From Isoptericola luteus (GTDB lineage Bacteria; Actinomycetota; Actinomycetes; Actinomycetales; Cellulomonadaceae), in the NCBI RefSeq assembly GCF_020297055.1, contig NZ_JAIXCQ010000016.1, positions 1 through 64,000 on the forward strand: DNA of 64,000 nt, read 5' to 3'. Shown here piece by piece: positions 8,033-16,121 of this stretch. The translations under genes and the position numbers were made by a program. A model generated the notes under the pieces. It was not told the origin of the DNA. It worked only from the letters and a program-made list of their open reading frames with translations, and made no database searches. Positions within the stretch are counted from its first letter, which is position 1. Each line of letters starts with the position of its first letter.

Positions 8033-9052
8033 GTGCAGCCGCTCCGCGAACTGGTGTACCGCACCCCGTTGACCACCCGATTCCGCGGCCTCGACGCGCG
8101 CGACGGCGTCCTGCTGCGCGGCGACGCCGGCTGGGGCGAGCTCTCCCCGTTCTGGGACTACGACGACGTGGAGTCCGCCCCCTGGCTGCGCGCCGCCCGA
8201 GAGGCGGCCGACCTCGGCTTCCCCGCGGCGGTGCGCGACGCCGTCCCCGTGAACGTCACCGTGCCCGCCGTCGGGCCGCAGCGTGCGCGAGAGATCGTCC
8301 TGGCCTCGGGGGGCTGCCGTACCGCCAAGGTGAAGGTCGCCCAGCGGGGCCCCGCCGTCGGTGGCAGACCGGGCGACGTCGAGCCGCTCGCGGCCGAGGC
8401 CGAGCGGGTGGCCGCCGTCCGTGCGGCCCTGGACGAGCTGCTCGGGCCGGGGGCCGGCGCGATCCGCGTGGACGCGAACGGTGCCTGGACGGTGGACGAG
8501 GCGCTGGCGCGCATCCCCGTCCTGGACGCCGAGGCCCGCGGGCTGGAGTACGTCGAGCAGCCCTCCGCGGGCGTCGCCGACCTCGCCGCCGTCCGCCGCG
8601 GGCTGCGCGTCGCCGTGCCGATCGCTGCCGACGAGTCGATCCGTCGCGCCTCCGACCCGCTGCGGGTGGTCCGCGAGGACGCGGCGGACGTCGTCGTGCT
8701 CAAGGTGCAGCCGCTCGGTGGCGTGCGTGCCTGCCTGGACCTTGCCGAGCGGGTCGGGCTGCCCGTCGTGGTGTCCTCCGCGCTGGAGTCGTCGGTCGGC
8801 CTCGCCGCAGGCGTGGCGCTCGCCGCCGCGCTGCCCGAGCTGCCGTACGCCTGTGGCCTGGCCACCGCGCAGCTGCTGACCCGCGACGTCGTCGCGGAAC
8901 CGCTGCTTCCGGTGGACGGCGCCATCGCCGTGCGCCGGCCCGCGCCCGACGCGGACGCGCTCGCCCTCACGGCGCCGGACGACGACACCCGTGACCGCTG
9001 GCTCGCGCGCTACGTGCGCCTCGCCGCACAGCTCGAGAAGGTGCCCGCATGA
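8033..9052 (+). CDS. menC: o-succinylbenzoate synthase MenC
   Basis: A 339-residue enolase-superfamily enzyme that dehydrates SHCHC to o-succinylbenzoate. The barrel motifs are in order: the catalytic-lysine region AKVKVAQRG (about residue 101), metal ligands in RVDANGAW, EQP and ADES, and the second lysine region VVLKVQPLGGV. The protein is shorter than many enolase-superfamily members, as is usual for actinobacterial MenC. The GTG at 8033 fits a leaderless transcript. The stop codon overlaps the menD start (ATGA), so menC and menD are translationally coupled. Confidence 0.94.
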   Translation: MQPLRELVYRTPLTTRFRGLDARDGVLLRGDAGWGELSPFWDYDDVESAPWLRAAREAADLGFPAAVRDAVPVNVTVPAVGPQRAREIVLASGGCRTAKVKVAQRGPAVGGRPGDVEPLAAEAERVAAVRAALDELLGPGAGAIRVDANGAWTVDEALARIPVLDAEARGLEYVEQPSAGVADLAAVRRGLRVAVPIAADESIRRASDPLRVVREDAADVVVLKVQPLGGVRACLDLAERVGLPVVVSSALESSVGLAAGVALAAALPELPYACGLATAQLLTRDVVAEPLLPVDGAIAVRRPAPDADALALTAPDDDTRDRWLARYVRLAAQLEKVPA

Positions 9053-11046
9053 CGACGCCGGCCAGCCCTCCCCGCCCAGGGCCGTCCTTGGGGGCGTCCG
9101 TCCCGCCGTCGGTCGCGGCGGCGCGGACGCTCGTGGCCGACCTCGTGCGGCAGGGCGTGCGCGACGTCGTCCTGTCCCCGGGGTCCCGGTCCGCACCGCT
9201 CGCCTACGCGCTGGCCGAGGCTGCCGACGCCGGGCGGCTCACGCTGCACGTGCGTGTGGACGAGCGGTCGGCGGGCTTCCTCGCCCTCGGACTGGCTCGC
9301 GGCACCCCCTCGCCGAGCACGGGGGCGGGACCGGCAGGTGACCCTCTCGCGACGCCGACCACGTGGTCGGCGCAGCAGGGGCGGGGAGTGCCGGTCGCGG
9401 TCGTGACGACGTCGGGCACGGCGGTGGCCAACCTGCACCCCGCCGTCCTCGAGGCGCACCACGCGGGTGTGCCGCTGGTCGTGATCAGCGCCGACCGCCC
9501 GCACGAGCTGCGGGGGACGGGCGCCTCCCAGACCACCGACCAGGTGGGCATCTTCGGCTCCGCCGTGCGGTTCGCCGCCGACGTGCCGGCACCCGACGGG
9601 CGCGACGGCGAGCTCCGCGACCTGGTCGCCGTCAGCGGGCGGGCCCTCGCCGCCGCGCTCGGCCTGCGCGACGTGCGCCCCGGGCCCGTGCACCTCAACC
9701 TCGGCTTCCGCGACCCGCTGCATCCCTCGGCCCCGCTCGAGTCCTTGAGCGGGGACGAGGCGTGGTCCCGGCAGGGGCGACCGACCGGGCCAGGTGGAGA
9801 CGGGGACGAGCCGCCGGGCGGCGACGCCTGGCCCGAGGGGTCCCGCCGGACCGTGGTGGTCCCGCCGGCACGCGGGCCCGGCGCCGATCCCGTCCTGCCC
9901 GGGCGGGCCGCGTGCACGCTCGTCGTCGCGGGCGACGGGGCGGGGCCGGAGGCGCGCACGGTCGCGGAGGCGCAGGGCTGGCCGCTGCTGGCCGAGCCGT
10001 CGTCCGGAGCGTGCGGCGGGCCGAACGCGATCGCCGGCTACCGCCTCGTCCTGGGGGTCGACGAGCTGACCCGCGACGTCGAGCAGGTCGTGGTGTTCGG
10101 GCGGCCCACGCTCTCGCGGCCCGTGCAGCGCTTGCTCGCCCGGCCGGACGTCGCCGTCACCGTCGTCGCGCCGGGCGGGGGGCCGTGGCCCGACGCCGTC
10201 CGTAACGCCGCCGCCGTGGTACCCGCGCTCGGGGAGCGCTGGTCCGCCCCGCCGACCGAGCCGACCGAGCCGACCGAGCCGACCGGGAGGCCGGGGCCGG
10301 GCGACGGCAGCTTCGTCGCGCGGTGGCGCGCCGCCGGCGCCGCGGCAGCCGACGTCCTCGCCACCGCCTCGGGCGACGCCGCGGTGGGCGGCGGGCTGCC
10401 TGCCGCGCCGCACGGGGCGCTCGCGGTGGCCCGCGCGGTCGCGGGCGTGCTCGGGCCCAACGACGTCCTGGTGGTCGGCTCGTCCAACCCGGTGCGCGAC
10501 CTCGAGCTGGTGCTCGGGCTCGACCACCCGCAGTCCGGGGACCTGCCGGACGTGGTCGCGAACCGGGGACTGGCCGGCATCGACGGCACCGTCTCGACGG
10601 CGCTCGGCGTGGCCCACGCGGCGGCGCGCCAGGGTCGTCGCACCCGTGCGCTCGTCGGGGACCTCACCTTCCTGCACGACGTCGGCGGCCTGCTGCGCGG
10701 CCCGCAGGAGCCGGGCGTCGACCTGGAGATCGTGGTGGTCAACGACGACGGCGGCTCGATCTTCGCGACGCTCGAGCACGGCGCGCTCGCCGCCTCCTCG
10801 CCGGGCGCCGCGGCCACGTTCGAACGGGTCTTCGGCACCCCGCACGGGGCGAACCTCGCCCAGCTCTGCGCCGGCTACGGCGTCGACCACCAGCTGGTGC
10901 TCGACGTCGGGTCGCTGCGGCACGCGCTGCGGGCGCCCACCCGCGGGATCCAGGTGATCGAGGTGCGCGTGCCCCGCACGGACCGGCTGGCGGGAGCGCA
11001 GGACCTGGCCCGTGCCGTCGCCGAGGCCGTGGGTCGCGCGCTCTGA
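9049..11046 (+). CDS. menD: SEPHCHC synthase MenD
   Basis: A 665-residue thiamine-diphosphate enzyme that joins isochorismate and 2-oxoglutarate (2-succinyl-5-enolpyruvyl-6-hydroxy-3-cyclohexene-1-carboxylate synthase). N-terminal domain: LSPGSRSAPLAYAL, RVDERSAGFLALGLAR, TTSGTAVANLHPAV and SADRPHELRGTGASQTTDQ. C-terminal ThDP domain: NRGLAGIDGTVSTALG, VGDLTFLHDVGGLL and VVNDDGGSIF. It is about 100 residues longer than E. coli MenD because of low-complexity inserts: one before FLALGLARG... is continued by a Gly/Pro-rich loop, and another holds a (PTE)3PTG microrepeat. Confidence 0.95.
   Translation: MTTPASPPRPGPSLGASVPPSVAAARTLVADLVRQGVRDVVLSPGSRSAPLAYALAEAADAGRLTLHVRVDERSAGFLALGLARGTPSPSTGAGPAGDPLATPTTWSAQQGRGVPVAVVTTSGTAVANLHPAVLEAHHAGVPLVVISADRPHELRGTGASQTTDQVGIFGSAVRFAADVPAPDGRDGELRDLVAVSGRALAAALGLRDVRPGPVHLNLGFRDPLHPSAPLESLSGDEAWSRQGRPTGPGGDGDEPPGGDAWPEGSRRTVVVPPARGPGADPVLPGRAACTLVVAGDGAGPEARTVAEAQGWPLLAEPSSGACGGPNAIAGYRLVLGVDELTRDVEQVVVFGRPTLSRPVQRLLARPDVAVTVVAPGGGPWPDAVRNAAAVVPALGERWSAPPTEPTEPTEPTGRPGPGDGSFVARWRAAGAAAADVLATASGDAAVGGGLPAAPHGALAVARAVAGVLGPNDVLVVGSSNPVRDLELVLGLDHPQSGDLPDVVANRGLAGIDGTVSTALGVAHAAARQGRRTRALVGDLTFLHDVGGLLRGPQEPGVDLEIVVVNDDGGSIFATLEHGALAASSPGAAATFERVFGTPHGANLAQLCAGYGVDHQLVLDVGSLRHALRAPTRGIQVIEVRVPRTDRLAGAQDLARAVAEAVGRAL
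10252..10287 (+). repeat. 9-bp in-frame tandem repeat inside menD
   Basis: Four copies of CCGACCGAG (the last is CCGACCGGG) encode PTE-PTE-PTE-PTG in a linker between the middle and C-terminal domains of MenD. The unit keeps the frame, so copy number may vary without disrupting the enzyme. Confidence 0.85.
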
Positions 11047-11143
11047 CGGCTGATCTCCAGCTTTTGCAGGGAACTCTCAGGTTGGGCCAAGGGTGGCGCC
11101 AGGATGCGATGGTGTTCTGGGGCCACACGTCGAGGAGGGCACC

Positions 11144-12928
11144 ATGAGCACCGAGAACACTGGCGGACCGCAGCACCCGTCCGGCGCCGAGGGATCCGAG
11201 GCTGCCGCGAACGGCGCCGGGGCCACGCCGGAGCAGGACGCCGCGAGCACCCCCGAGCAGGTCTCCGCGGAGCGGGACGCGTCGTCGTCCGGCGACGATC
11301 CCGCCGAGCACCCCACCGAACAGCTGAGCGAGCACCCGACGGCGCGGGTCCCTCGGCCCGAGGCGCCGGGCGGCGACCACCCGCGGGAGCAGCCGACCCA
11401 GCAGCTGCCGACGTCGCGGCCGCCGCACGGCCAGCAGCCCCCGTACGGCCAGCAGCCCCCGTACGGACGGCCCGAGCAGGGTGAGCAGACGCCGTACGGC
11501 CGGGCGCCCTACGGCCGTGCCCCCTACGGGCAGGCGTCGTACGGTCAGCCGGCGCAGGGCCAGGCGCCGTACGGCCCGTCCCCGCACGCCCAGTCCACGC
11601 ACCCCCAGCAGCACGGCTCCGCGCAGCAGCCGTACCCGTACGCGGCCGGCCACGGCGCGGGCATCCCGGGCCGGCCCGGCCCGCACGGTGGTCCCCGGAC
11701 CCCGGCGAGGCGGTCGGTCTGGCTGCCGGTGACGGTCGCGGCCCTCGCGGGGGCCGTCCTGGCCAGCGGCGGCACCGCCGCCCTCACGGGCGCGTTCGAC
11801 GAGGGCGGCACGTCGTCGCTCGCCGACGTCGGTCCCGCGCGCTCGACCGACGAGGCGCCGGTGTCGAGCTCCACGAACAGCAACCCGGACTGGGAGGCCG
11901 TGACGAACGCGGTCGCCACGTCCGTCGTCGCGATCCAGACCCGCAGCTCCGAGGGGTCCGGCGTCCTCATCGACGACGAGGGTCACGTGGTCACCAACAA
12001 CCACGTCGTCGACGGCGCCGACACGGTGCAGGTGTCGCTGTCCGACGGCCGGCTGTACGAGGCGAAGATCGTCGGCACGGATCCCACCACGGACCTCGCC
12101 GTCGTGCAGATCCAGGACCCGCCGGACGATCTCCAGCCGGCGGCCATGGGCAGCTCCGACGACGTGACCGTGGGCGATGCCGTGCTCGCCGTCGGCAACC
12201 CGCTCGGGCTGGCGAACACCGCGACCACGGGCATCGTGTCCGCCGTCGACCGGCCCGTCTCGGCCTCGGGCGAGGACGGCAGCACCCAGGTCGTGACGAA
12301 CGCGATCCAGATCGATGCGGCGATCAACCCGGGCAACTCCGGCGGGCCGCTGTTCAACGCCCAGGGGCAGGTCATCGGCATCACGTCGTCGATCGCCACG
12401 CTCTCGAGCGGCATGGGCGGCCAGTCGGGGTCGATCGGCCTCGGGTTCGCGATCCCGGTGAACCTGGCGGTCGACATCGCCGACCAGCTCATCGAGAACG
12501 GTACGGCGGAGCACGCATTCCTCGGCGTCAGCATGCAGGACGCCACGGCGACCGCCGACGGCGTCACGCGCCGCGGTGCGGAGGTCATGGAGGTCACGTC
12601 CGGCTCGCCGGCTGCGGAGGCCGGGATCCAGGCGGGCGACGTCATCGTCGCGATCGACGACGACCCGGTGAACGGGGCCGAGTCCCTGACCGCCCACGTG
12701 CGCGAGAAGAGTGCCGACCAGAAGGTCGCCCTGACGTACGTGCGGGACGGCAGGTCGCAGAGCGTCGACGTCACGCTGGCGGTGCGCGAGGAGACCGCCT
12801 CGACGGGCGAGGCCCCGAGCCAGGAAGGCCAGCAGGAGCAGCAGGACGAAGGCTCCCAGGGCTCCGACCCCTCGTCGCCGAACAACCTGCCGGACTGGCT
12901 CGAGGACCTTCTCCAGGGCGGCAGCTGA
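11144..12928 (+). CDS. HtrA/DegP-type membrane serine protease with PDZ domain
   Basis: A 594-residue protein with a disordered cytoplasmic region (1-185) rich in PYGQ/QPPYG repeats, one membrane anchor (about 188-212), a trypsin-like protease domain and a C-terminal PDZ domain (AFLGVSMQDA...AGIQAGDVIVAIDDDPV). The catalytic triad is intact: His287 in NNHVVDG, Asp317 in TDLAVV, Ser399 in GNSGGPLF. It should act outside the membrane in protein quality control, like mycobacterial HtrA/PepD. The ATG at 11144 follows a GAGGAGGG ribosome site. The acidic Gln-rich tail after the PDZ domain is not conserved in the family. Confidence 0.93.
   Translation: MSTENTGGPQHPSGAEGSEAAANGAGATPEQDAASTPEQVSAERDASSSGDDPAEHPTEQLSEHPTARVPRPEAPGGDHPREQPTQQLPTSRPPHGQQPPYGQQPPYGRPEQGEQTPYGRAPYGRAPYGQASYGQPAQGQAPYGPSPHAQSTHPQQHGSAQQPYPYAAGHGAGIPGRPGPHGGPRTPARRSVWLPVTVAALAGAVLASGGTAALTGAFDEGGTSSLADVGPARSTDEAPVSSSTNSNPDWEAVTNAVATSVVAIQTRSSEGSGVLIDDEGHVVTNNHVVDGADTVQVSLSDGRLYEAKIVGTDPTTDLAVVQIQDPPDDLQPAAMGSSDDVTVGDAVLAVGNPLGLANTATTGIVSAVDRPVSASGEDGSTQVVTNAIQIDAAINPGNSGGPLFNAQGQVIGITSSIATLSSGMGGQSGSIGLGFAIPVNLAVDIADQLIENGTAEHAFLGVSMQDATATADGVTRRGAEVMEVTSGSPAAEAGIQAGDVIVAIDDDPVNGAESLTAHVREKSADQKVALTYVRDGRSQSVDVTLAVREETASTGEAPSQEGQQEQQDEGSQGSDPSSPNNLPDWLEDLLQGGS
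11430..11590 (+). repeat. PYG-repeat coding segment in the HtrA N-terminus
   Basis: Near-repeats of CCGTACGGCC/CCCTACGGCC encode a run of PPYGQ, TPYGR, APYGR, APYGQ, ASYGQ and APYGP units in the cytoplasmic tail of the protease. Such Pro/Tyr/Gly/Gln tails are common on actinobacterial membrane proteins; a role in self-association is possible. Confidence 0.7.
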
Positions 12929-12979
12929 CCACCTGACCACCTGACCGCCGAGGGTCACCGCCCCCTGTGCCCTCGGCGC

Positions 12980-12999
12980 ACCGCACGGCATCGTGCGGT
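12980..12999 (+). terminator. Short hairpin after the htrA-like gene
   Basis: ACCGCACG (12980-12987) and CGTGCGGT (12992-12999) form a perfect 8-bp stem with a GCAT loop, 51 bases after the protease stop codon. Confidence 0.45.
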
Positions 13000-13026
13000 C
13001 GGCGCGGCGCCTGCCGCCGTGCCGGC

Positions 13027-13072
13027 GGCCCCGCACCGGACGAGACATCCCCCGTCCCGCCGGTGCGGGGCC
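13027..13072. terminator. 13-bp stem hairpin between the convergent htrA-like and tetR genes
   Basis: GGCCCCGCACCGG (13027-13039) and CCGGTGCGGGGCC (13060-13072) are perfect inverted repeats with a 20-base loop. The position between convergent genes suggests a bidirectional terminator. Together with the hairpin at 12980-12999 it accounts for the 246-base gap, in which no gene was seen. Confidence 0.6.
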
Positions 13073-13174
13073 GACGTGTCAGCGGCGGCGGGTCGGTGGC
13101 GGCGGCTCGACGGCGGGTGGTCCCGGCGGGTGGACGGAGCGGAGTCGGACCGGGCCGGCGGTCCGGGCGCGGGG

Positions 13175-13783
13175 TCAGTCGTCGGCAGAAGCCGGCGGAT
13201 GGAGCGCGGCGACGACGCCGAGCGCGCTGCGCTCGAGAAACCCGGCGAGCTCGCCCGGACCGACCTGCCGGTCGGTGGCGGCCTCCACGAGCGCCTGCTC
13301 GGCGAACGAGATCCACGCGTGCAGGGCGGCCTCGCGCAGGGGGGAAGGGGGCACGCCGATCTCCTCGAACACGTCGCGCAGGTGCCCGGCGAGCACGTCC
13401 CTGGCGTGCTGGACCGTGGTGCGCACCTGCTCGTCGCCGCTCGCCGCCCCGCGGACGATCGAGTAGAACGTCGCGTGGTGGTCGCGGACGAAGTCGACGA
13501 ACCGGTCCAGGGTGTCGCGCAGCCGCTCCTGCGGCGGCAGGTCGCCGCGGGGCTCGGTGGCGTGCAGCATCGCGTCGCGGGCGGTGCGCACGATGGCGGA
13601 GTGCAGGCCCTGGCGGTTGCCGAAGTAGTAGTGCACCAGGCCGGGGGAGACGCCGGCCTGGGCGGCCAGCTCCTCGACGGTCACGGCCTCGAGGGGCCGG
13701 TCCGCGAGGGCGGCGACGCCGAGCGCGACGAGCTGCTGGCGACGTTCGTCGGGACTCAGACGGGTGCGTCGCGGGCCAGCCAT
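13175..13783 (-). CDS. TetR/AcrR-family regulator, divergent from DUF6230 gene
   Basis: A 202-residue regulator with the N-terminal HTH ERRQQLVALGVAALA...TVEELAAQAGVSPGLVHYYFGNRQGLHSAIV (residues about 12-60). The C-terminal domain, with DRFVDFVRDHHATFYSIVRG and a helix beginning EAALHAWISFAEQAL, resembles TetR regulators found beside lipid-related genes. It is transcribed away from the DUF6230-DUF6114 pair and most likely controls it. The ATG at 13783 is six bases after a reverse-strand TATGCT box (13790-13795). Ligand unknown. Confidence 0.87.
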   Translation of the reverse strand: MAGPRRTRLSPDERRQQLVALGVAALADRPLEAVTVEELAAQAGVSPGLVHYYFGNRQGLHSAIVRTARDAMLHATEPRGDLPPQERLRDTLDRFVDFVRDHHATFYSIVRGAASGDEQVRTTVQHARDVLAGHLRDVFEEIGVPPSPLREAALHAWISFAEQALVEAATDRQVGPGELAGFLERSALGVVAALHPPASADD

Positions 13784-13789
13784 GTACGG

Positions 13790-13795
13790 AGCATA
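13790..13795 (-). promoter_or_regulatory. Leaderless -10 box of the tetR gene
   Basis: Reverse-strand TATGCT, six bases before the ATG at 13783. Confidence 0.5.
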
Positions 13796-13843
13796 GGGGG
13801 GTCCGGGGCGCGCCCGGCGGTGCCGTCCGACCGCCGACCACTA

Positions 13844-13872
13844 TTGACGGTGCCTCAGTACGTGCGTACCGT
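13844..13872 (+). promoter_or_regulatory. Promoter of the DUF6230 gene with an overlapping TetR-type operator
   Basis: TTGACG (13844-13849) and TACCGT (13867-13872) are spaced by 17 bases, a good housekeeping promoter. The perfect palindrome GTACG-TG-CGTAC (13858-13869) fills the spacer and overlaps the -10 box, so a bound repressor would block the polymerase. The neighbouring divergent TetR is the obvious candidate ligand-responsive repressor. Confidence 0.6.
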
Positions 13873-13915
13873 CGCTCCAGGCGACACCGAGGTCGCCCGT
13901 TCGTCTGGAGGGGAA

Positions 13916-14506
13916 ATGAAGCTCAGCGCACTGACGCGCACGCGCCGCGGGCGTGCCATGCTCGCCACGATCCCGACGGTGGCCGTCATCGGGGTCCTCA
14001 TGGGTGGCGTGGCCCAGGGGGCCGTACCGGTATCGATGGCGATCTCGGGGCAGCAGTTCAAGATCTCGGCCGACAAGCTCGAGGGCACCGGCTTCTCGCA
14101 GTACGCCGGGACGCAGAAGGACGCCGACGGCAAGAAGCACGACGTCGCCGTCGCGAACATCAAGGACGCCAAGCTGTACAACCTGTGCCAGTCCGTGACG
14201 GTGCCGGGTGCGCCCATCGGCCTGCTCATCTCGGCGGGCACCGACCCGAAGCACCCGGTGGAGGCGACCGACCTGCAGATCGGCATGAGCGACCTGCGCG
14301 GGACGGCCACGTTCGACAAGATCCGCATCGGCGTGGACGCCTCGACGGTGAGCACCGAGGCGAAGGGCCACCAGGGCGACTTCGCGATGGACTCCGACGC
14401 CGTGAACATCGACAACCTCAAGCAGGTCTCGTCGAGCACGTCGGCCGCGGTCTTCAAGCTCACGGACCTGCACCTGAAGATCTCCGACGGCACCGCGTGC
14501 TTCTGA
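13916..14506 (+). CDS. DUF6230 family secreted/membrane-anchored protein
   Basis: A 196-residue protein with one N-terminal hydrophobic segment (about residues 17-38, ATIPTVAVIGVLMGGVAQGAV) that could be a signal peptide or anchor. The rest is extracytoplasmic and rich in beta-strand patterns with a recurring LQIGMSDLRGTATFDKIRIGV style; two cysteines (in LYNLCQSV and the C-terminal TACF) might form a disulphide. It matches DUF6230, formerly often annotated as cholesterol esterase without good support. The ATG follows GGAGGGG. The DUF6114 gene starts 19 bases after it. Function unknown. Confidence 0.85.
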   Translation: MKLSALTRTRRGRAMLATIPTVAVIGVLMGGVAQGAVPVSMAISGQQFKISADKLEGTGFSQYAGTQKDADGKKHDVAVANIKDAKLYNLCQSVTVPGAPIGLLISAGTDPKHPVEATDLQIGMSDLRGTATFDKIRIGVDASTVSTEAKGHQGDFAMDSDAVNIDNLKQVSSSTSAAVFKLTDLHLKISDGTACF

Positions 14507-14525
14507 TCGGGCGGGGAGTCCTGGC

Positions 14526-16037
14526 GTGAGCGACGAGAACACCTCGACCCCTCGGTCGTCCCCCGACGAGCCGGCCACGCGACGTCAGCGGTTCGCCGCG
14601 TGGCGCCGGGGCCGGCCCTTCTGGGGCGGCGTCCTGACCGTCCTGGCCGGCCTCGGCCTGTGGTTCTCCGGCCGCCTCGAGCTCGACGACATCGAGATCC
14701 AACTCGGCATCGAGGGCATGCAGTCGACGCTGCTGCCGGTGGCACTGGTGCTCCTCGGCGTCCTGCTGACGACGCAGCCGCAGTTCCGCGTGTTCTACGG
14801 CGTCATCACCCTGGCGATCTCGGTCTACTCGCTCCTGGGCGTCAACCTCGGCGGGTTCGGGGTCGGCATGGTCCTGGGCGTCGTCGGCGGGATCCTCGCG
14901 GTCTCGTGGATGCCCGTGGGCGAGCAGGCGTCGGCCTCCGCTCCGCAGCGGGCCGACGACGGTGCCGACGACGGTGCCGACGTGGCAACCCCGGGGCACG
15001 TCGAGAGGGCGGCGGGCCCGCTCCCGGAGCCGGACGAGGCCCGCACCGAGGTGGGCGTCGAGGACCTGCTGGCGCCCGCGGAGGAACCCGTGCGGGGCGG
15101 ACGGCACGCGGCGGTCGTCGCCGCGGTGGCCGTGCTCGCGGTCGGCGGCACCGGCGCGACGGCGGTCGAGACGGCCGGCGTCGTGCCCGCGCAGGTGCAG
15201 TCCGCCTCCTCGTGCTGGGACCCGCTCGGCTGGCTCGACTGGATCTGCGGCGACGACGAGGACGACGCCGAAGCGACTCCGAGCCCTTCGCCGTCCGCGG
15301 ACGACGACCCGGCGGAGGGCGACGACGCGGCGGCCGACGGCGAGACGGACGACCCGCGGTCGTCGGACGCCGGCGAGCCCGACTCGGGCGGGGCCGACGG
15401 CGAGAAGTCCGACGGCGAGAAGGACGGCGGCGAGGAGGCCGACGAGGCCGACGACACGGAGCCGTCGGAGCAGCAGGCGCAGGAGGAGGTCACCGAGGCG
15501 GCGGCGCTCGAGCTCGGGCCGTGCGCGCGGATCACGTTCGGCGGGGAGTACGACATCAACGTCTCGCTGCCGGGCGACTGCGGCACGCGCGAGGACGGCA
15601 ACGTCTTCTCCCTCGACGGCGACCTGGAGACCCGCGACCTGCAGCTCCCGCTCACGGGGATCAACGGGATCGACGTCGTCAACGTCCCGGTCACGAACGA
15701 CGGACCGCGCCGCGACGCCCTGCGCCTCTCCGTGGACTCGGTGAAGGTGCCCGGGTTCTGGCTCAAGACGTACGCCTACAGCGGCGACTCCGTCGGGGGC
15801 ACGGTCACGAATGCCGACTACGTGTCGATGGAGGGCAACGCGCAGATGTACATCTCCACGATCCACGCGAACCTCCCCGACGGGGACGACCTCGTCGAGC
15901 TGGGGGAGAAGATCGCGGGCGGCGCGTCGCTGGTGGAGATCCTCCTCGGCCTGGTCGACGCGCGGATCGGGCTGATGGGCGCCACGTCCGACGTCCAGGT
16001 GTGGTCCGACTTCCGCGAGACCGTCTGGAAGCAGTAG
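14526..16037 (+). CDS. DUF6114 family membrane protein with acidic linker and extracytoplasmic C-terminal domain
   Basis: A 503-residue protein. The N-terminal 140 residues hold about four membrane helices and match DUF6114 (RRGRPFWGGVLTVLAGLGLWF, QPQFRVFYGVITLAISVYSL). A further helix (about 196-218) leads to a long Asp/Glu/Ser-rich linker (about 245-325) and then a beta-rich C-terminal domain with CARITFGGEYDINVS, GINGIDVVNVPV and VKVPGFWLKTYAYSG. That last domain may be a distant relative of the partner DUF6230 protein, judged only by eye. The start is GTG. DUF6230 and DUF6114 are commonly adjacent in Actinobacteria; no function has been established. Confidence 0.83.
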   Translation: MSDENTSTPRSSPDEPATRRQRFAAWRRGRPFWGGVLTVLAGLGLWFSGRLELDDIEIQLGIEGMQSTLLPVALVLLGVLLTTQPQFRVFYGVITLAISVYSLLGVNLGGFGVGMVLGVVGGILAVSWMPVGEQASASAPQRADDGADDGADVATPGHVERAAGPLPEPDEARTEVGVEDLLAPAEEPVRGGRHAAVVAAVAVLAVGGTGATAVETAGVVPAQVQSASSCWDPLGWLDWICGDDEDDAEATPSPSPSADDDPAEGDDAAADGETDDPRSSDAGEPDSGGADGEKSDGEKDGGEEADEADDTEPSEQQAQEEVTEAAALELGPCARITFGGEYDINVSLPGDCGTREDGNVFSLDGDLETRDLQLPLTGINGIDVVNVPVTNDGPRRDALRLSVDSVKVPGFWLKTYAYSGDSVGGTVTNADYVSMEGNAQMYISTIHANLPDGDDLVELGEKIAGGASLVEILLGLVDARIGLMGATSDVQVWSDFRETVWKQ

Positions 16038-16056
16038 CCCCACCCAGGCTGCCGGC

Positions 16057-16105
16057 CGGCCGGTCCTGCCCTGACGTCCGACCGACGTCCCGGCGGGACC
16101 GGCCG
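16057..16105. terminator. Hairpin between the convergent DUF6114 and isochorismate synthase genes
   Basis: CGGCCGGTCCTGCC (16057-16070) pairs with GGCGGGACCGGCCG (16092-16105), 13 of 14 Watson-Crick and one G-U. It is placed to stop transcripts from both sides. Confidence 0.6.
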
Positions 16106-16121
16106 TCGTTCTCGGTGGGCC

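Noticed and set aside
11046-11143. Alternative-sigma-factor promoter (GGGAAC motif) before the htrA-like gene
   Set aside because: GGGAAC is present, but no matching CGTT-type -10 element lies at the right distance, so a sigma-E-type call cannot be supported.
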